Below, one piece after another: positions 46,030 to 52,289 of a DNA stretch of 64,000 nucleotides. The notes beneath the pieces were generated by a model. The model saw nothing but the letters and a program-made list of their open reading frames with translations, did no database searches and was not told where the DNA came from. Source of the stretch: Limosilactobacillus oris (GTDB lineage Bacteria; Bacillota; Bacilli; Lactobacillales; Lactobacillaceae); NCBI RefSeq assembly GCF_025311495.1, contig NZ_CP104398.1:434001-498000 (forward strand), in the 5' to 3' direction. A program made the translations under genes and the position numbers. Positions within the stretch are counted from its first letter, which is position 1, and each line of letters begins with the position of its first letter.

Positions 46030-46057
46030 AAGACCATGACATCTCCGTCACAGTCTT
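46030..46057 (-). terminator. Terminator after rpmA
   Basis: AAGACTGTGAC pairs with GTCATGGTCTT (two mismatches) across a 6-nt loop and is followed by TTTTTTATTTTTT on the minus strand. Confidence 0.85.
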
Positions 46058-46069
46058 CATTTTTAAACG

Positions 46070-46351
46070 TTATTCAGCAACTGGGTAGACAGATACCTTC
46101 CGCTTGTCACGGCCCATGCGTTCAAACTTAACAACACCGGCAACCTTAGCGTACAGAGTATCGTCACCACCACGACCCACGTTTTCACCTGGGTTGATGT
46201 GCGTACCACGTTGACGGTAAATGATGGAACCAGCAGTTACCATTGAACCATCAGCGGCCTTAGTACCAAGACGACGACCAGCTGAGTTCCGACCGTTGGC
46301 AGTGGAACCGCCCCCCTTGTGGTGGGAGAAGAATTGTAAATCCATAATCAT
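46070..46351 (-). CDS. rpmA: 50S ribosomal protein L27 with cleavable N-terminus
   Basis: The 93-aa protein starts [20 protein letters not shown]. The short leader ending in LQFF is the Firmicutes signal cut by the Prp protease, leaving SHHKGGG at the peptidyl-transferase centre. The gene is last in rplU-prp-rpmA, preceded by GGAGGTGAACAACT, and has a terminator 12 bases after the stop. Confidence 0.96.
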   Translation of the reverse strand: MIMDLQFFSHHKGGGSTANGRNSAGRRLGTKAADGSMVTAGSIIYRQRGTHINPGENVGRGGDDTLYAKVAGVVKFERMGRDKRKVSVYPVAE

Positions 46352-46375
46352 AGTTGTTCACCTCCGGCAATGAAC

Positions 46376-46699
46376 TTAGTTTAACATTTTTACTTCAATG
46401 TTAGCTGGATAACCTTGCTGAATGTCTAACAGGCCATTCAGCAAGGTATTCAGGAGGAGCTGACTATCATGGTCAGTTCCCAGTGCGGACGCCTTTAATA
46501 GGCCCCCGTTTTGATTATCTCTTTCTACCGCTGGCTTGTGGTGAACAACGTGTTCTAAGCCATTAATGGTAGAAATGGTCAAAGCAGATACGGCTGCACA
46601 GACAATATCTTGTCCGTACGGGCCAGCCTCAGCATGACCGGTAATCGTAAAGTCGGTGATTCGCCGATTCGAATCTAACGTAAAGTGTGCCCGAATCAT
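46376..46699 (-). CDS. prp: Ribosomal-processing cysteine protease Prp
   Basis: The 107-aa protease has its catalytic pair in TGHAEAGPYGQDIVCAAVSAL (His about 22, Cys about 34 of the protein). It removes the N-terminal leader of L27 and is essential in Staphylococcus. It sits between rplU and rpmA, its substrate. Confidence 0.94.
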   Translation of the reverse strand: MIRAHFTLDSNRRITDFTITGHAEAGPYGQDIVCAAVSALTISTINGLEHVVHHKPAVERDNQNGGLLKASALGTDHDSQLLLNTLLNGLLDIQQGYPANIEVKMLN

Positions 46700-46714
46700 G
46701 CCCTCACCTCCACA

Positions 46715-47023
46715 TTAAGCGTTGATCTTGTCGATCGTAACCTTAGTGTATGGTTGACGGTGACCCTGCTTAGTGTGGGTGTGCTTCTTAGGCTTGTACT
46801 TGAAGGTAACAACCTTCTTTTCCTTGCCTTGCTTTTCGACAGTCCCTTCAACAGCAGCACCATCAACGAATGGCGTACCGATCTTGGTGTCGTCACCACT
46901 AACTAAGATTACCTTATCAAAAGTAACCTTGTCACCTTGCTTAGCGTCAAGTTTTTCAACGAAGATGGCTTGGCCTTCTTCAACCTTGTATTGCTTACCG
47001 CCAGTAACGATAATTGCGTACAT
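46715..47023 (-). CDS. rplU: 50S ribosomal protein L21
   Basis: The 102-aa protein ([20 protein letters not shown] ... [19 protein letters not shown]) is a standard L21. The start at ATG 47023 is chosen over an in-frame ATG three codons earlier because AAGGAGGTGC lies at the right distance. L21 binds 23S rRNA and contacts L20. The gene is headed by a promoter and a conserved-looking leader. Confidence 0.96.
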   Translation of the reverse strand: MYAIIVTGGKQYKVEEGQAIFVEKLDAKQGDKVTFDKVILVSGDDTKIGTPFVDGAAVEGTVEKQGKEKKVVTFKYKPKKHTHTKQGHRQPYTKVTIDKINA

Positions 47024-47029
47024 ATTGTG

Positions 47030-47115
47030 CACCTCCTTAATATCTCAGACTCGCCGAATCAAGCAGCAGTGCTTTGAACTTGATAGCGTGCGGTTGTAGT
47101 TGTTGGTTCACAAAT
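47030..47115 (-). promoter_or_regulatory. Candidate ribosomal protein L21 leader
   Basis: Some 85 nt of transcribed leader precede rplU. It contains the block GCTTGATTCGGCGAGTCTGA shortly before the ribosome-binding site, which resembles the L21 leader known from Bacilli. It would mediate autoregulation by L21; the assignment is from memory of that motif. Confidence 0.5.
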
Positions 47116-47126
47116 ACAACGTTTGT

Positions 47127-47155
47127 ATGATAGCAAATTTTCCGATAGTCGTCAA
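47127..47155 (-). promoter_or_regulatory. rplU promoter
   Basis: TTGACG (47150-47155) and TATCAT (47127-47132) on the minus strand are separated by 17 bases, close to the housekeeping consensus. Confidence 0.85.
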
Positions 47156-47187
47156 CTCTTATTTTAGGGCAGCCCTTTTGAGATGAC

Positions 47188-47265
47188 GGAACATAGGACA
47201 AAGCCGACGTGACTAGCTTGTCCGTTTTCGTTCCCGCGTCACAAGCTACCCGAAAGAATAGTTCC
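47188..47265. repeat. Nested inverted repeat between rplU and the TetR gene
   Basis: GGAAC (47188-47192) faces GTTCC (47261-47265), and inside them TAGCTTGT (47214-47221) faces ACAAGCTA (47241-47248). No gene is visible in 47160-47400. The arrangement could fold into a long hairpin in RNA or be a remnant of a palindromic intergenic element. Confidence 0.5.
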
Positions 47266-47307
47266 GACGCCCAGAAAAGTTTGGTGGATAAGCTCTTTAA
47301 AAATAGT

Positions 47308-47334
47308 AAAGAGGCTGAGTTGTTTCTCAGCCTC
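47308..47334 (-). terminator. Terminator after the TetR gene
   Basis: A perfect 9-bp stem GAGGCTGAG / CTCAGCCTC with a 6-nt loop is followed on the minus strand by TTTACTATTTTT. Confidence 0.85.
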
Positions 47335-47354
47335 CTGTTGGACAATTTAACTCT

Positions 47355-47393
47355 GGAGTGCGGATAAACTGTAATCTGTTTAGCAGGCACTCC
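47355..47393 (-). repeat. Hairpin following the TetR gene
   Basis: GGAGTGC / GCACTCC enclose a second arm pair (ATAAAC / GTTTAG). It starts 9 bases after the TetR stop and precedes the true terminator, so it may protect the transcript end. Confidence 0.55.
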
Positions 47394-47402
47394 TACCCCA
47401 GC

Positions 47403-48047
47403 CTAAATATCACTTACTGGCGCGCCCTCTTCACTGATAAAGAAGCCCGCACTAATGATATTGTCGCTGTTAAATTGATTAAACATCTTCTCAACGCTTT
47501 GGGTCATATAACGGGCGGTATAAATCATCCCGTCTTTAAGCCAGTGACGGATGAGCCCGAGAAAAGCCGAATCAATAAAGGAGATTTGCAATTGGAGAGG
47601 AACCGACTGCTGTTTTTGTGGATTGTTTACAGTATTACAATAATTTGCTAAACCGTTCGCCAAACGATCATACATTTGTTCATAGAAGAAATCTGTCTTT
47701 TCACTATTCAATAGAACATCAAAGATATCGGCGTTCTTCTCAATGTAGTTAAAAGCTCTACTTACGGAAAACACCTGCACAGTTCGCTTCATTGACAAAC
47801 TAAAGTCATCACTATCTACCATTACTTCAGCAAAGAAGTCATCAAGGATTTCTTTAATCGCCGATTTAATAAAGTCGTGCTTATCCTTGTAATGTAAATA
47901 GAAAGTTCCGCGGGTGATGCTGGCAGTTTCTGTAATTTTTTGGACACTTATATCCTCGATCTTTTCACGCCGCATTAGGTAAACAAGCGCCTTGCGCAGG
48001 CTATTCCTTGTTTTTACCACGCGCGGGTCCGTCTTATTAACAGCCAT
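47403..48047 (-). CDS. TetR/AcrR-family transcriptional regulator
   Basis: The 214-aa protein has a typical TetR N-terminal HTH (LRREKIEDISVQKITETASI and TRGTFYLHYKDKHDFIKSAI, residues about 25-65), followed by an all-helical ligand domain of the C-terminal TetR_C_7-like kind seen in lactobacilli. The start is ATG 48047 behind AAAGGATGATTG. No neighbouring efflux or enzyme gene reveals its target; it lies alone between rplU and the tRNA with its own terminator. Confidence 0.85.
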   Translation of the reverse strand: MAVNKTDPRVVKTRNSLRKALVYLMRREKIEDISVQKITETASITRGTFYLHYKDKHDFIKSAIKEILDDFFAEVMVDSDDFSLSMKRTVQVFSVSRAFNYIEKNADIFDVLLNSEKTDFFYEQMYDRLANGLANYCNTVNNPQKQQSVPLQLQISFIDSAFLGLIRHWLKDGMIYTARYMTQSVEKMFNQFNSDNIISAGFFISEEGAPVSDI

Positions 48048-48235
48048 CAATCATCATCCTTTCATCTTCAGCTTGTGTTCTTCTCCCCTTCCCATACTTC
48101 TACTCCTTTAAAGTATAGGTTCCTCGAAAGCGCTTTGTCAAACTTCTTAACGTACTTTTTTCAATAATTTATTTAATATCTCTTCAGTAAGCGATTGACA
48201 ATGAATTAAAGAAAATTATATACTTAAATCTGTCT

Positions 48236-48309
48236 GGAGCGGTAGCGCAACTGGATAGAGCATCGGTCTTCTAAACCGAGGGTTGTGGGTTCGATTCCCA
48301 CCCGTTCCA
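48236..48309 (+). tRNA. tRNA-Arg (anticodon UCU)
   Basis: A 74-nt cloverleaf: acceptor GGAGCGG pairs with CCGTTCC with one G-U pair, discriminator A. The D arm is GCGCAACTGGATAGAGC, the anticodon loop CTTCTAA reads UCU, and the T loop is TTCGATT in a GTGGG/CCCAC stem. CCA is not encoded. The prophage begins at its 3' end, so this gene is the attachment site. Confidence 0.96.
48280..48309 (+). other. Inferred prophage attachment site (tRNA 3' end)
   Basis: Phage genes begin immediately after the tRNA-Arg 3' end. Integrases of this kind recombine in the T arm and acceptor stem, and the phage restores the tRNA. The core should recur beyond the unseen integrase end. The boundaries given are the T-arm/acceptor segment, not a measured core. 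Confidence 0.55.
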
Positions 48310-48336
48310 TTTAAATAGAATTCTGTAAAATCATGA

Positions 48337-48377
48337 AAAAGCCCCAACCCCTTGATATTAAAGCAGTTGAGGCTTTT
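48337..48377 (+). terminator. Terminator after tRNA-Arg
   Basis: AAAAGCCCCAAC pairs with GTTGAGGCTTTT (one mismatch) with a 17-nt loop, then AGTTTATTTTTT. It ends the tRNA transcript in the lysogen and, as A/T flanks both sides, could also act on the minus strand. Confidence 0.75.
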
Positions 48378-48420
48378 AGTTTATTTTTTAAAATCGTAGA
48401 AAATCATGCAAAATAATAAA

Positions 48421-48441
48421 GTTGGGGTACATTTGGGGTAC
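48421..48441. repeat. Tandem GGGGTAC motif near the prophage end
   Basis: GGGGTAC occurs twice, 4 bases apart (48425-48431 and 48436-48442), about 115 bases from the tRNA and just after the 56-aa ORF. Position and spacing suggest integrase arm sites; this is a guess. Confidence 0.3.
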
Positions 48442-48444
48442 AAA

Positions 48445-48615
48445 TTATTCACCCAGCCGTTCAGTAATCATTTTTTGCAGTTCCCTTAAATCGTCATCGG
48501 TGGCTAAGTCCCGGACGAACTTTCGGGCGTATGATCGGTAGCGGTAAATCCTAGTTTTTTCCTTATTATTATCGCTCCATTTTTTCTTTGCTCGCTTCTG
48601 GGCTTCACTCTCCAT
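48445..48615 (-). CDS. Small basic phage protein, 56 aa
   Basis: ATG 48615 is preceded by AAAGAGG nine bases upstream and the frame runs 57 codons to TAA. The product is highly charged: a basic N-terminus (QKRAKKKWSDNNKEKTRIYR), then YRSYARKFVRDLATDDDLREL and a short helical end. It resembles small ORFs found near the attachment end of lactobacillus prophages. Function is unknown; the charge pattern would suit a nucleic-acid-binding protein. A possible promoter (TTGCAT at 48654-48659, TAATAT at 48632-48637, 16-base spacer) overlaps that of the opposing small RNA. Confidence 0.7.
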   Translation of the reverse strand: MESEAQKRAKKKWSDNNKEKTRIYRYRSYARKFVRDLATDDDLRELQKMITERLGE

Positions 48616-48620
48616 AATGG

Positions 48621-48649
48621 TCGACCTCTTTATATTAGTATGGTATACT
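48621..48649 (+). promoter_or_regulatory. Promoter of the candidate antitoxin RNA
   Basis: TCGACC (48621-48626) and TATACT (48644-48649) on the plus strand are exactly 17 bases apart. Transcription would start near G48656 and run against the small toxin-like gene. Confidence 0.65.
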
Positions 48650-48656
48650 GTAAATG

Positions 48657-48685
48657 CAAAAGGACAAGAGCCCCATCTCTTGTCC
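48657..48685 (-). terminator. Terminator of the toxin-like mRNA
   Basis: GGACAAGAG / CTCTTGTCC with a 6-nt loop is followed by TTTTGC on the minus strand. The same palindrome forms the 5' hairpin of the opposing RNA. Confidence 0.75.
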
Positions 48686-48714
48686 CCTTGCGTTCCGGAA
48701 AAACGATTTTGTCA

Positions 48715-48744
48715 GCTAGTCGCTATTTGCGATTAGCTTTTTTT
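48715..48744 (+). terminator. Terminator of the candidate antitoxin RNA
   Basis: A 9-bp stem GCTAGTCGC / GCGATTAGC (one G-U pair) with a 5-nt loop is followed by TTTTTTT. It overlaps the 3' end of the toxin-like coding sequence. Confidence 0.85.
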
Positions 48745-48848
48745 ATTATCGCGTAGGCTATCGCAAAGTTGATAGCCGCTACTGACAAATAATAGATTGC
48801 CAGTGCGATAACAAGACGCCTCGCTTCCCGGATGGTATTTGTTTCCAT
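48723..48848 (-). CDS. 41-aa membrane peptide, candidate type I toxin
   Basis: ATG 48848 is preceded by AAGGGG at 9 bases. The peptide has a charged N-terminus (METNTIREARR), one hydrophobic helix of about 23 residues (LVIALAIYYLSVAAINFAIA then YAII) and a basic tail (KKANRK), the usual plan of type I toxins and small holin-like toxins. It has its own promoter, an 85-nt structured leader and its own terminator, and a convergent RNA covers its 3' end. It lies between the endolysin terminator and the attachment end of the prophage. It does not match the Fst consensus I know. It could instead be a small membrane protein of lysis or superinfection control. Confidence 0.65.
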   Translation of the reverse strand: METNTIREARRLVIALAIYYLSVAAINFAIAYAIIKKANRK

Positions 48849-48968
48849 CAGTATCATCCCCTTTCCGGATTCAGGGAATCACTTCCGGAACGCTGTGGTC
48901 TTGGCAAGGTCGCGACTCCTTATCTCAACCACAATCATTATTATACATTACTAACCCATATAAAACAA
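48849..48968 (-). promoter_or_regulatory. Promoter and structured leader of the toxin-like gene
   Basis: TTGTTT (48963-48968) and TATAAT (48940-48945) on the minus strand are 17 bases apart. In the leader TGTGGT pairs with ACCACA, and TTCCGGA (48884-48890) can pair with TCCGGAA just before the Shine-Dalgarno. GCGTTCCGGAA in the leader is also complementary over 11 bases to TTCCGGAACGC in the 3' untranslated part, so the mRNA can fold back on itself. A 17-codon leader ORF (TTG 48907, SD AAGGAG at 48916-48921) ends 5 bases before the toxin ATG. Confidence 0.7.
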
Positions 48969-48982
48969 TACTTTTTTGCACT

Positions 48983-49022
48983 AAAAAAGACCCGGCAGAC
49001 GCTTTCCACACGTCTCCGGGTC
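48983..49022 (-). terminator. Terminator after the endolysin gene
   Basis: GACCCGGAGACG pairs with CGTCTGCCGGGTC (one bulge) and is followed by TTTTTTAG on the minus strand, ending the late lysis transcript. Confidence 0.88.
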
Positions 49023-49058
49023 ACGGTTAACTTTGAAGGTTTTCCTTTCCATATTAAA

Positions 49059-50441
49059 TTAGCTAAAAGTTACTTTCTGCTTGCCGCCTACTGATTCAAC
49101 GGTCACGTGGTCAGCCAGTACCTCGTTGGTCGTCTTGCCGTCTAAGATCGGCTTGGCTGACCCTTCAAACTCAGGGAACCAGTAATCAACCCGACTGCCC
49201 TCGCCACCCTCATCATCAGAGTAGCGGGATACTAACTGGAGCTTTTTACCAACCAGGCCATCTGGGTAGTCGAATTCGCCATTAAAGCCAGCCTGCCCGG
49301 ATCCATAGACACCTGGATATGCCTTAGCGACATCAGGACGGTCAACTGAGTTCACCTTGACCCGCTGAACTTCCTTACCGTCAGCCAGCAGAATCAAGAA
49401 GCGGTGCTTCAAACCAATCGACTGGTCAGCCGCGTGCCAGCCTGACAGCTGGAGCTTGCTGGTGTAGATGGTTGACTTCCGGCCGTCCAAGTAAGCCAGG
49501 TTTTGAGTGAACTCGTGGTCAGCCGTAAAGTCTGCCGCATTGCCATTGCCCGCTGGATCATCAGTATAGCGGAAGTAAATGGTGACCTTCTTACCAGCCT
49601 TATCCTTGGTGTAGTTGAATTTGGCTGAGAAGCCGCACTTAGCGTCGATGTCTGGATAGGCCGTGTGGACGTCTGGACGGTCAGCTAGATCTACCTTCTG
49701 CCGGGCCAACTCGTGACCATCGGCTGTCAGAATGATGTAATGGTAAGGCTTATCCTTGGCTTGGTCAGTACCGAACCAACCAGCTACGACAACCTGGTCG
49801 CCATCAAAGGCTACACTGTCTAGCCATCCGCTCGTGGTAATCTTGGCCGGTTCAACGGCTCCTTGTTCAGTGGTGTAGTAGCCGGAGAAGTCGTAAGACA
49901 TATCAACACGGTAGCCACCGATTGGGTAGCTATTTGAGAACTGCCAAGTGCCGACATTATCCACACCAGGCTGACTAGCGCCGTATGCGGCAATCCAGCC
50001 GTTAATCTTATAGCCAAAGGCACCTAGGCTGACCTTACCAGCCCAGATATATGAAGCCATCGTGTACAAGTCAATCCGTGGGAACCCATTGGCAATGACC
50101 CGGTCCAGGAAGGCCTTAGCGAAAGCTGGGTTGCTTCCTTCTTCCAGGTCAAGGGCCATTACAGAACTGGCATCAATGCCGTACTGCTTGGCTACCGAAC
50201 AGAAGTAGTCCGCTTCCGCAAAGGCTTGGTCTGCGCTCCAGAAGCGAGCATAGTGGTAGCAGTGGACAATCAGGCCCACTTTAACGGCATTTCGGATTTT
50301 CTCAGCCGATGTTGAACCAATCCAGCCGGTGCCTTCGGTTAACTTGATAATGACGGCTTTAACGCCACCGTCTTTTAGTGCCTGCATAAATTGCACGCTT
50401 GATTCCTGGTAGTCGGATAAATCCGCAACTAAGTTAGGCAT
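49059..50441 (-). CDS. Phage endolysin: GH25 muramidase with two wall-binding repeats
   Basis: The 460-aa lysin starts at ATG 50441 (MPNLVADLSDYQ) behind AAAGGA. Residues 1-200 form a GH25 domain with catalytic Asp in VADLSDYQ and the DLE pair in VMALDLEEGS. Residues about 210-440 hold two related repeats of about 100 aa, sharing the pattern GW..ADQ, DRPDV..AYP, GF...F.Y, GKK and RY.DD. No signal peptide is seen, so release depends on the holin upstream, which overlaps it by 8 bases. The repeats likely bind the lactobacillus cell wall. Confidence 0.92.
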   Translation of the reverse strand: MPNLVADLSDYQESSVQFMQALKDGGVKAVIIKLTEGTGWIGSTSAEKIRNAVKVGLIVHCYHYARFWSADQAFAEADYFCSVAKQYGIDASSVMALDLEEGSNPAFAKAFLDRVIANGFPRIDLYTMASYIWAGKVSLGAFGYKINGWIAAYGASQPGVDNVGTWQFSNSYPIGGYRVDMSYDFSGYYTTEQGAVEPAKITTSGWLDSVAFDGDQVVVAGWFGTDQAKDKPYHYIILTADGHELARQKVDLADRPDVHTAYPDIDAKCGFSAKFNYTKDKAGKKVTIYFRYTDDPAGNGNAADFTADHEFTQNLAYLDGRKSTIYTSKLQLSGWHAADQSIGLKHRFLILLADGKEVQRVKVNSVDRPDVAKAYPGVYGSGQAGFNGEFDYPDGLVGKKLQLVSRYSDDEGGEGSRVDYWFPEFEGSAKPILDGKTTNEVLADHVTVESVGGKQKVTFS

Positions 50442-50850
50442 GGTTATCATCGTCCTTTCTTTGGTAATCGTCATTCAGCTTGTAGATATACTTTTTTAGT
50501 TGGTCAGGGAGTGGCAACCCCATTTGGCCCCAGTTCTCCATAATCGATGTCAAGTAGAAAAGAATGTAGAACAGAACAAAAGTATTCGCCGCACTCCGAT
50601 AGCCGGTAACGTCCATAATAGGATAAAGGGTCAGAATAACTAGTAAAAGGACACCGTGTTTGATTAAGCCATCGGTGCCCTTTGTTGATGTTGTCTTATG
50701 AGTGACCAGGCTCTTTGCAAAGCCGGTAATAATGTCAACGATTACCGCCCACACTAATAACCAGATCATCCAGTTATCGACCATTCCGGTGAAGTGCAAG
50801 ATATACATCGTGTGGAATGGCGGTGCGGGTGGTCCCTGTAATAATTGCAA
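50434..50850 (-). CDS. Phage holin, toxin-secretion/TcdE-like family
   Basis: The 138-aa membrane protein starts at TTG 50850, eight bases after AAGGTG. Three or four hydrophobic segments are seen: WMIWLLVWAVIVDIITGFAK, GVLLLVILTLYPIMDV and ANTFVLFYILFYLTSIMENW. VDIITGFAKSL and the SIMENWGQMGLPLP motif are typical of this holin family. The C-terminal tail is charged (YQRKDDDNHA). It forms the membrane hole that frees the endolysin. Confidence 0.9.
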   Translation of the reverse strand: MQLLQGPPAPPFHTMYILHFTGMVDNWMIWLLVWAVIVDIITGFAKSLVTHKTTSTKGTDGLIKHGVLLLVILTLYPIMDVTGYRSAANTFVLFYILFYLTSIMENWGQMGLPLPDQLKKYIYKLNDDYQRKDDDNHA

Positions 50851-50867
50851 TTTATATCACCTTCTCG

Positions 50868-52097
50868 TTATGAATCTTTATGAATGTATAGAAAATCCGC
50901 ATGGCAACCGGCTCCTGGATCTAAATCAGTATCTGAACTTATCCATAATGCACCGCTTTTTCCCAGAGAGCACTTAAAGTTTACGCTATGAGAAGGCGCA
51001 TAATAGGAAACAACTGATTCTTCGACAGGTCGTAAATGCTCCGCTAGATTTCCAACATTGACCCGCCATTGATTGCTGCTGTTATATAAGTATCCGGATA
51101 CATCAATATGCAGTGAGATTAAAGTTGCATTTTCAGCAATCCTTACCGAATAGTAGGAATCATCGATAGTCCCGCCAAAGTTCGCAGTGAAATGCTTCTC
51201 ACCTCTATGCTCGGTCAATTGTCGGGAAGCTAACAGTTGGGACGCTTGGCTATTGGCACTGTTGGCCTGATTAATCGCTGTTTCAAGTTCCTGCTTTGCC
51301 CCGTCTAATGCAAGCATTTTGGCAGATACAAGCTCTTTAACATCGTTCTCCGTTTCAAGTAACTGCTTGTTGACATTACTGGTCAGGGCCTCATTATCGA
51401 AATTATACCGGTCAGTCGTTAAAAACTGGCTAGTCTTTGCATTGATATACTTTTGGATCTCGTCCCAGGTGCCAACACCATCTTTACCAATGGCTTGCAA
51501 CCCGGTATTGACACCACCAATATGCCAATTGCCATCTTCACCGATAACTGGCGTATCGCCAGGTTCACCCTTAGCACCTTTTAGGGCCTGTAAGAAATCG
51601 TTGAAAGTCCCGGTGTTTCCGTTTGCCAACCAAACCTCATAAGCAGATTTACCAGCGGGGCCAATCATTTTAGCGACATCTTGTTTTAATTCCTGCTTTA
51701 ATTCGACAAACCGCCGCTCAAAATCTTCCACTTTGATTGCCGACACTACGGAAACCGTGTCGTCCCCAACCAGGTTACTGTTGACTGTTAGCTCCAGGGA
51801 ACCGATTGTTGGGAAAATATCAGTCTTCTTATCCTCAGTGACCCACATCTCAACCTTGTATGTACCGGGTTTTAGTCCCTTGAGTGAACTAGAATAAAAG
51901 CCAACCGATTCCCCACCGGGAGCAATCGTAGCGTCAATGCTGCGCTTGTCATCGCTATCCAGGTGGAAAACAATCGTCTGATTGTCGGTAAAATGAACCC
52001 GGTCTAAGTCAGTGTAGGCCTTAAAGAGGAACTGGGTATTGGTATCGCCCAGCTTAGTTACTGGGTCACTGATACACTCCAGTCGTAAATCTTTCAT
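50868..52097 (-). CDS. Phage baseplate upper protein (BppU-type) with collagen-like segment
   Basis: The 409-aa protein has an N-terminal beta domain (residues 1-110) like baseplate BppU proteins, a helical stretch (VEDFERRFVELKQELKQD), a collagen-like GAKGEPGDTPVIGEDGN segment near 180-200, a coiled coil, and a C-terminal beta domain that ends in a possible receptor-binding part. It is likely the most distal tail protein facing the host. A second BppU-like protein is encoded at 53269. Confidence 0.75.
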   Translation of the reverse strand: MKDLRLECISDPVTKLGDTNTQFLFKAYTDLDRVHFTDNQTIVFHLDSDDKRSIDATIAPGGESVGFYSSSLKGLKPGTYKVEMWVTEDKKTDIFPTIGSLELTVNSNLVGDDTVSVVSAIKVEDFERRFVELKQELKQDVAKMIGPAGKSAYEVWLANGNTGTFNDFLQALKGAKGEPGDTPVIGEDGNWHIGGVNTGLQAIGKDGVGTWDEIQKYINAKTSQFLTTDRYNFDNEALTSNVNKQLLETENDVKELVSAKMLALDGAKQELETAINQANSANSQASQLLASRQLTEHRGEKHFTANFGGTIDDSYYSVRIAENATLISLHIDVSGYLYNSSNQWRVNVGNLAEHLRPVEESVVSYYAPSHSVNFKCSLGKSGALWISSDTDLDPGAGCHADFLYIHKDS

Positions 52098-52161
52098 TAA
52101 AGCACCTCCATAACTGCCGCCCCGTCAGGTACTGTGTATTTCTCAGGCGACTAAAAAAGGA

Positions 52162-52287
52162 CTACGCCGCAACGTAATCCTTACCGGTAATTTCCTTATA
52201 CTGTTCTGGTGTAATCACTACATTGACGTAGCCAGAAACTTCATTACCTAAGTTAAACATAGTCTTGATAAATGCTACCCAATCCAT
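52162..52287 (-). CDS. XkdX-family small phage protein
   Basis: The 41-aa ORF starts MDWVAFIKTMFNLG and ends with TPEQYKEITGKDYVA, the standard XkdX pattern (hydrophobic start, then PEQYKEITG). These proteins are encoded beside tail-fibre genes in many Firmicutes phages; function is unknown. It begins 2 bases after the preceding gene, with GGAGGTAACTA upstream. Confidence 0.88.
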   Translation of the reverse strand: MDWVAFIKTMFNLGNEVSGYVNVVITPEQYKEITGKDYVAA

Positions 52288-52289
52288 AG

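Larger units (their letters stand above)
48656..48744 (+). ncRNA. Candidate antisense antitoxin RNA (about 89 nt)
   Basis: Starting about 7 bases after the promoter, the RNA has a hairpin GGACAAGAG/CTCTTGTCC, a single-stranded CCCCTTGCGTTCCGG, and ends in a 9-bp hairpin (48715-48723 with 48729-48737) followed by seven T, a clear terminator. It is fully complementary to the 3' part of the minus-strand toxin-like mRNA, including the last codons. Its CCCCTT and TTCCGG segments can also pair with the toxin Shine-Dalgarno region CCGGAAAGGGG, leaving a short bulge. This matches the layout of type I antitoxins with overlapping 3' ends. Confidence 0.6.

Noticed and set aside
48723-48848. Toxin-like peptide as a member of the Fst/Ldr family
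   Set aside because: The Fst pattern (API-x-VG and a WL..R/K motif) is absent, so only the layout, not the peptide family, is similar.
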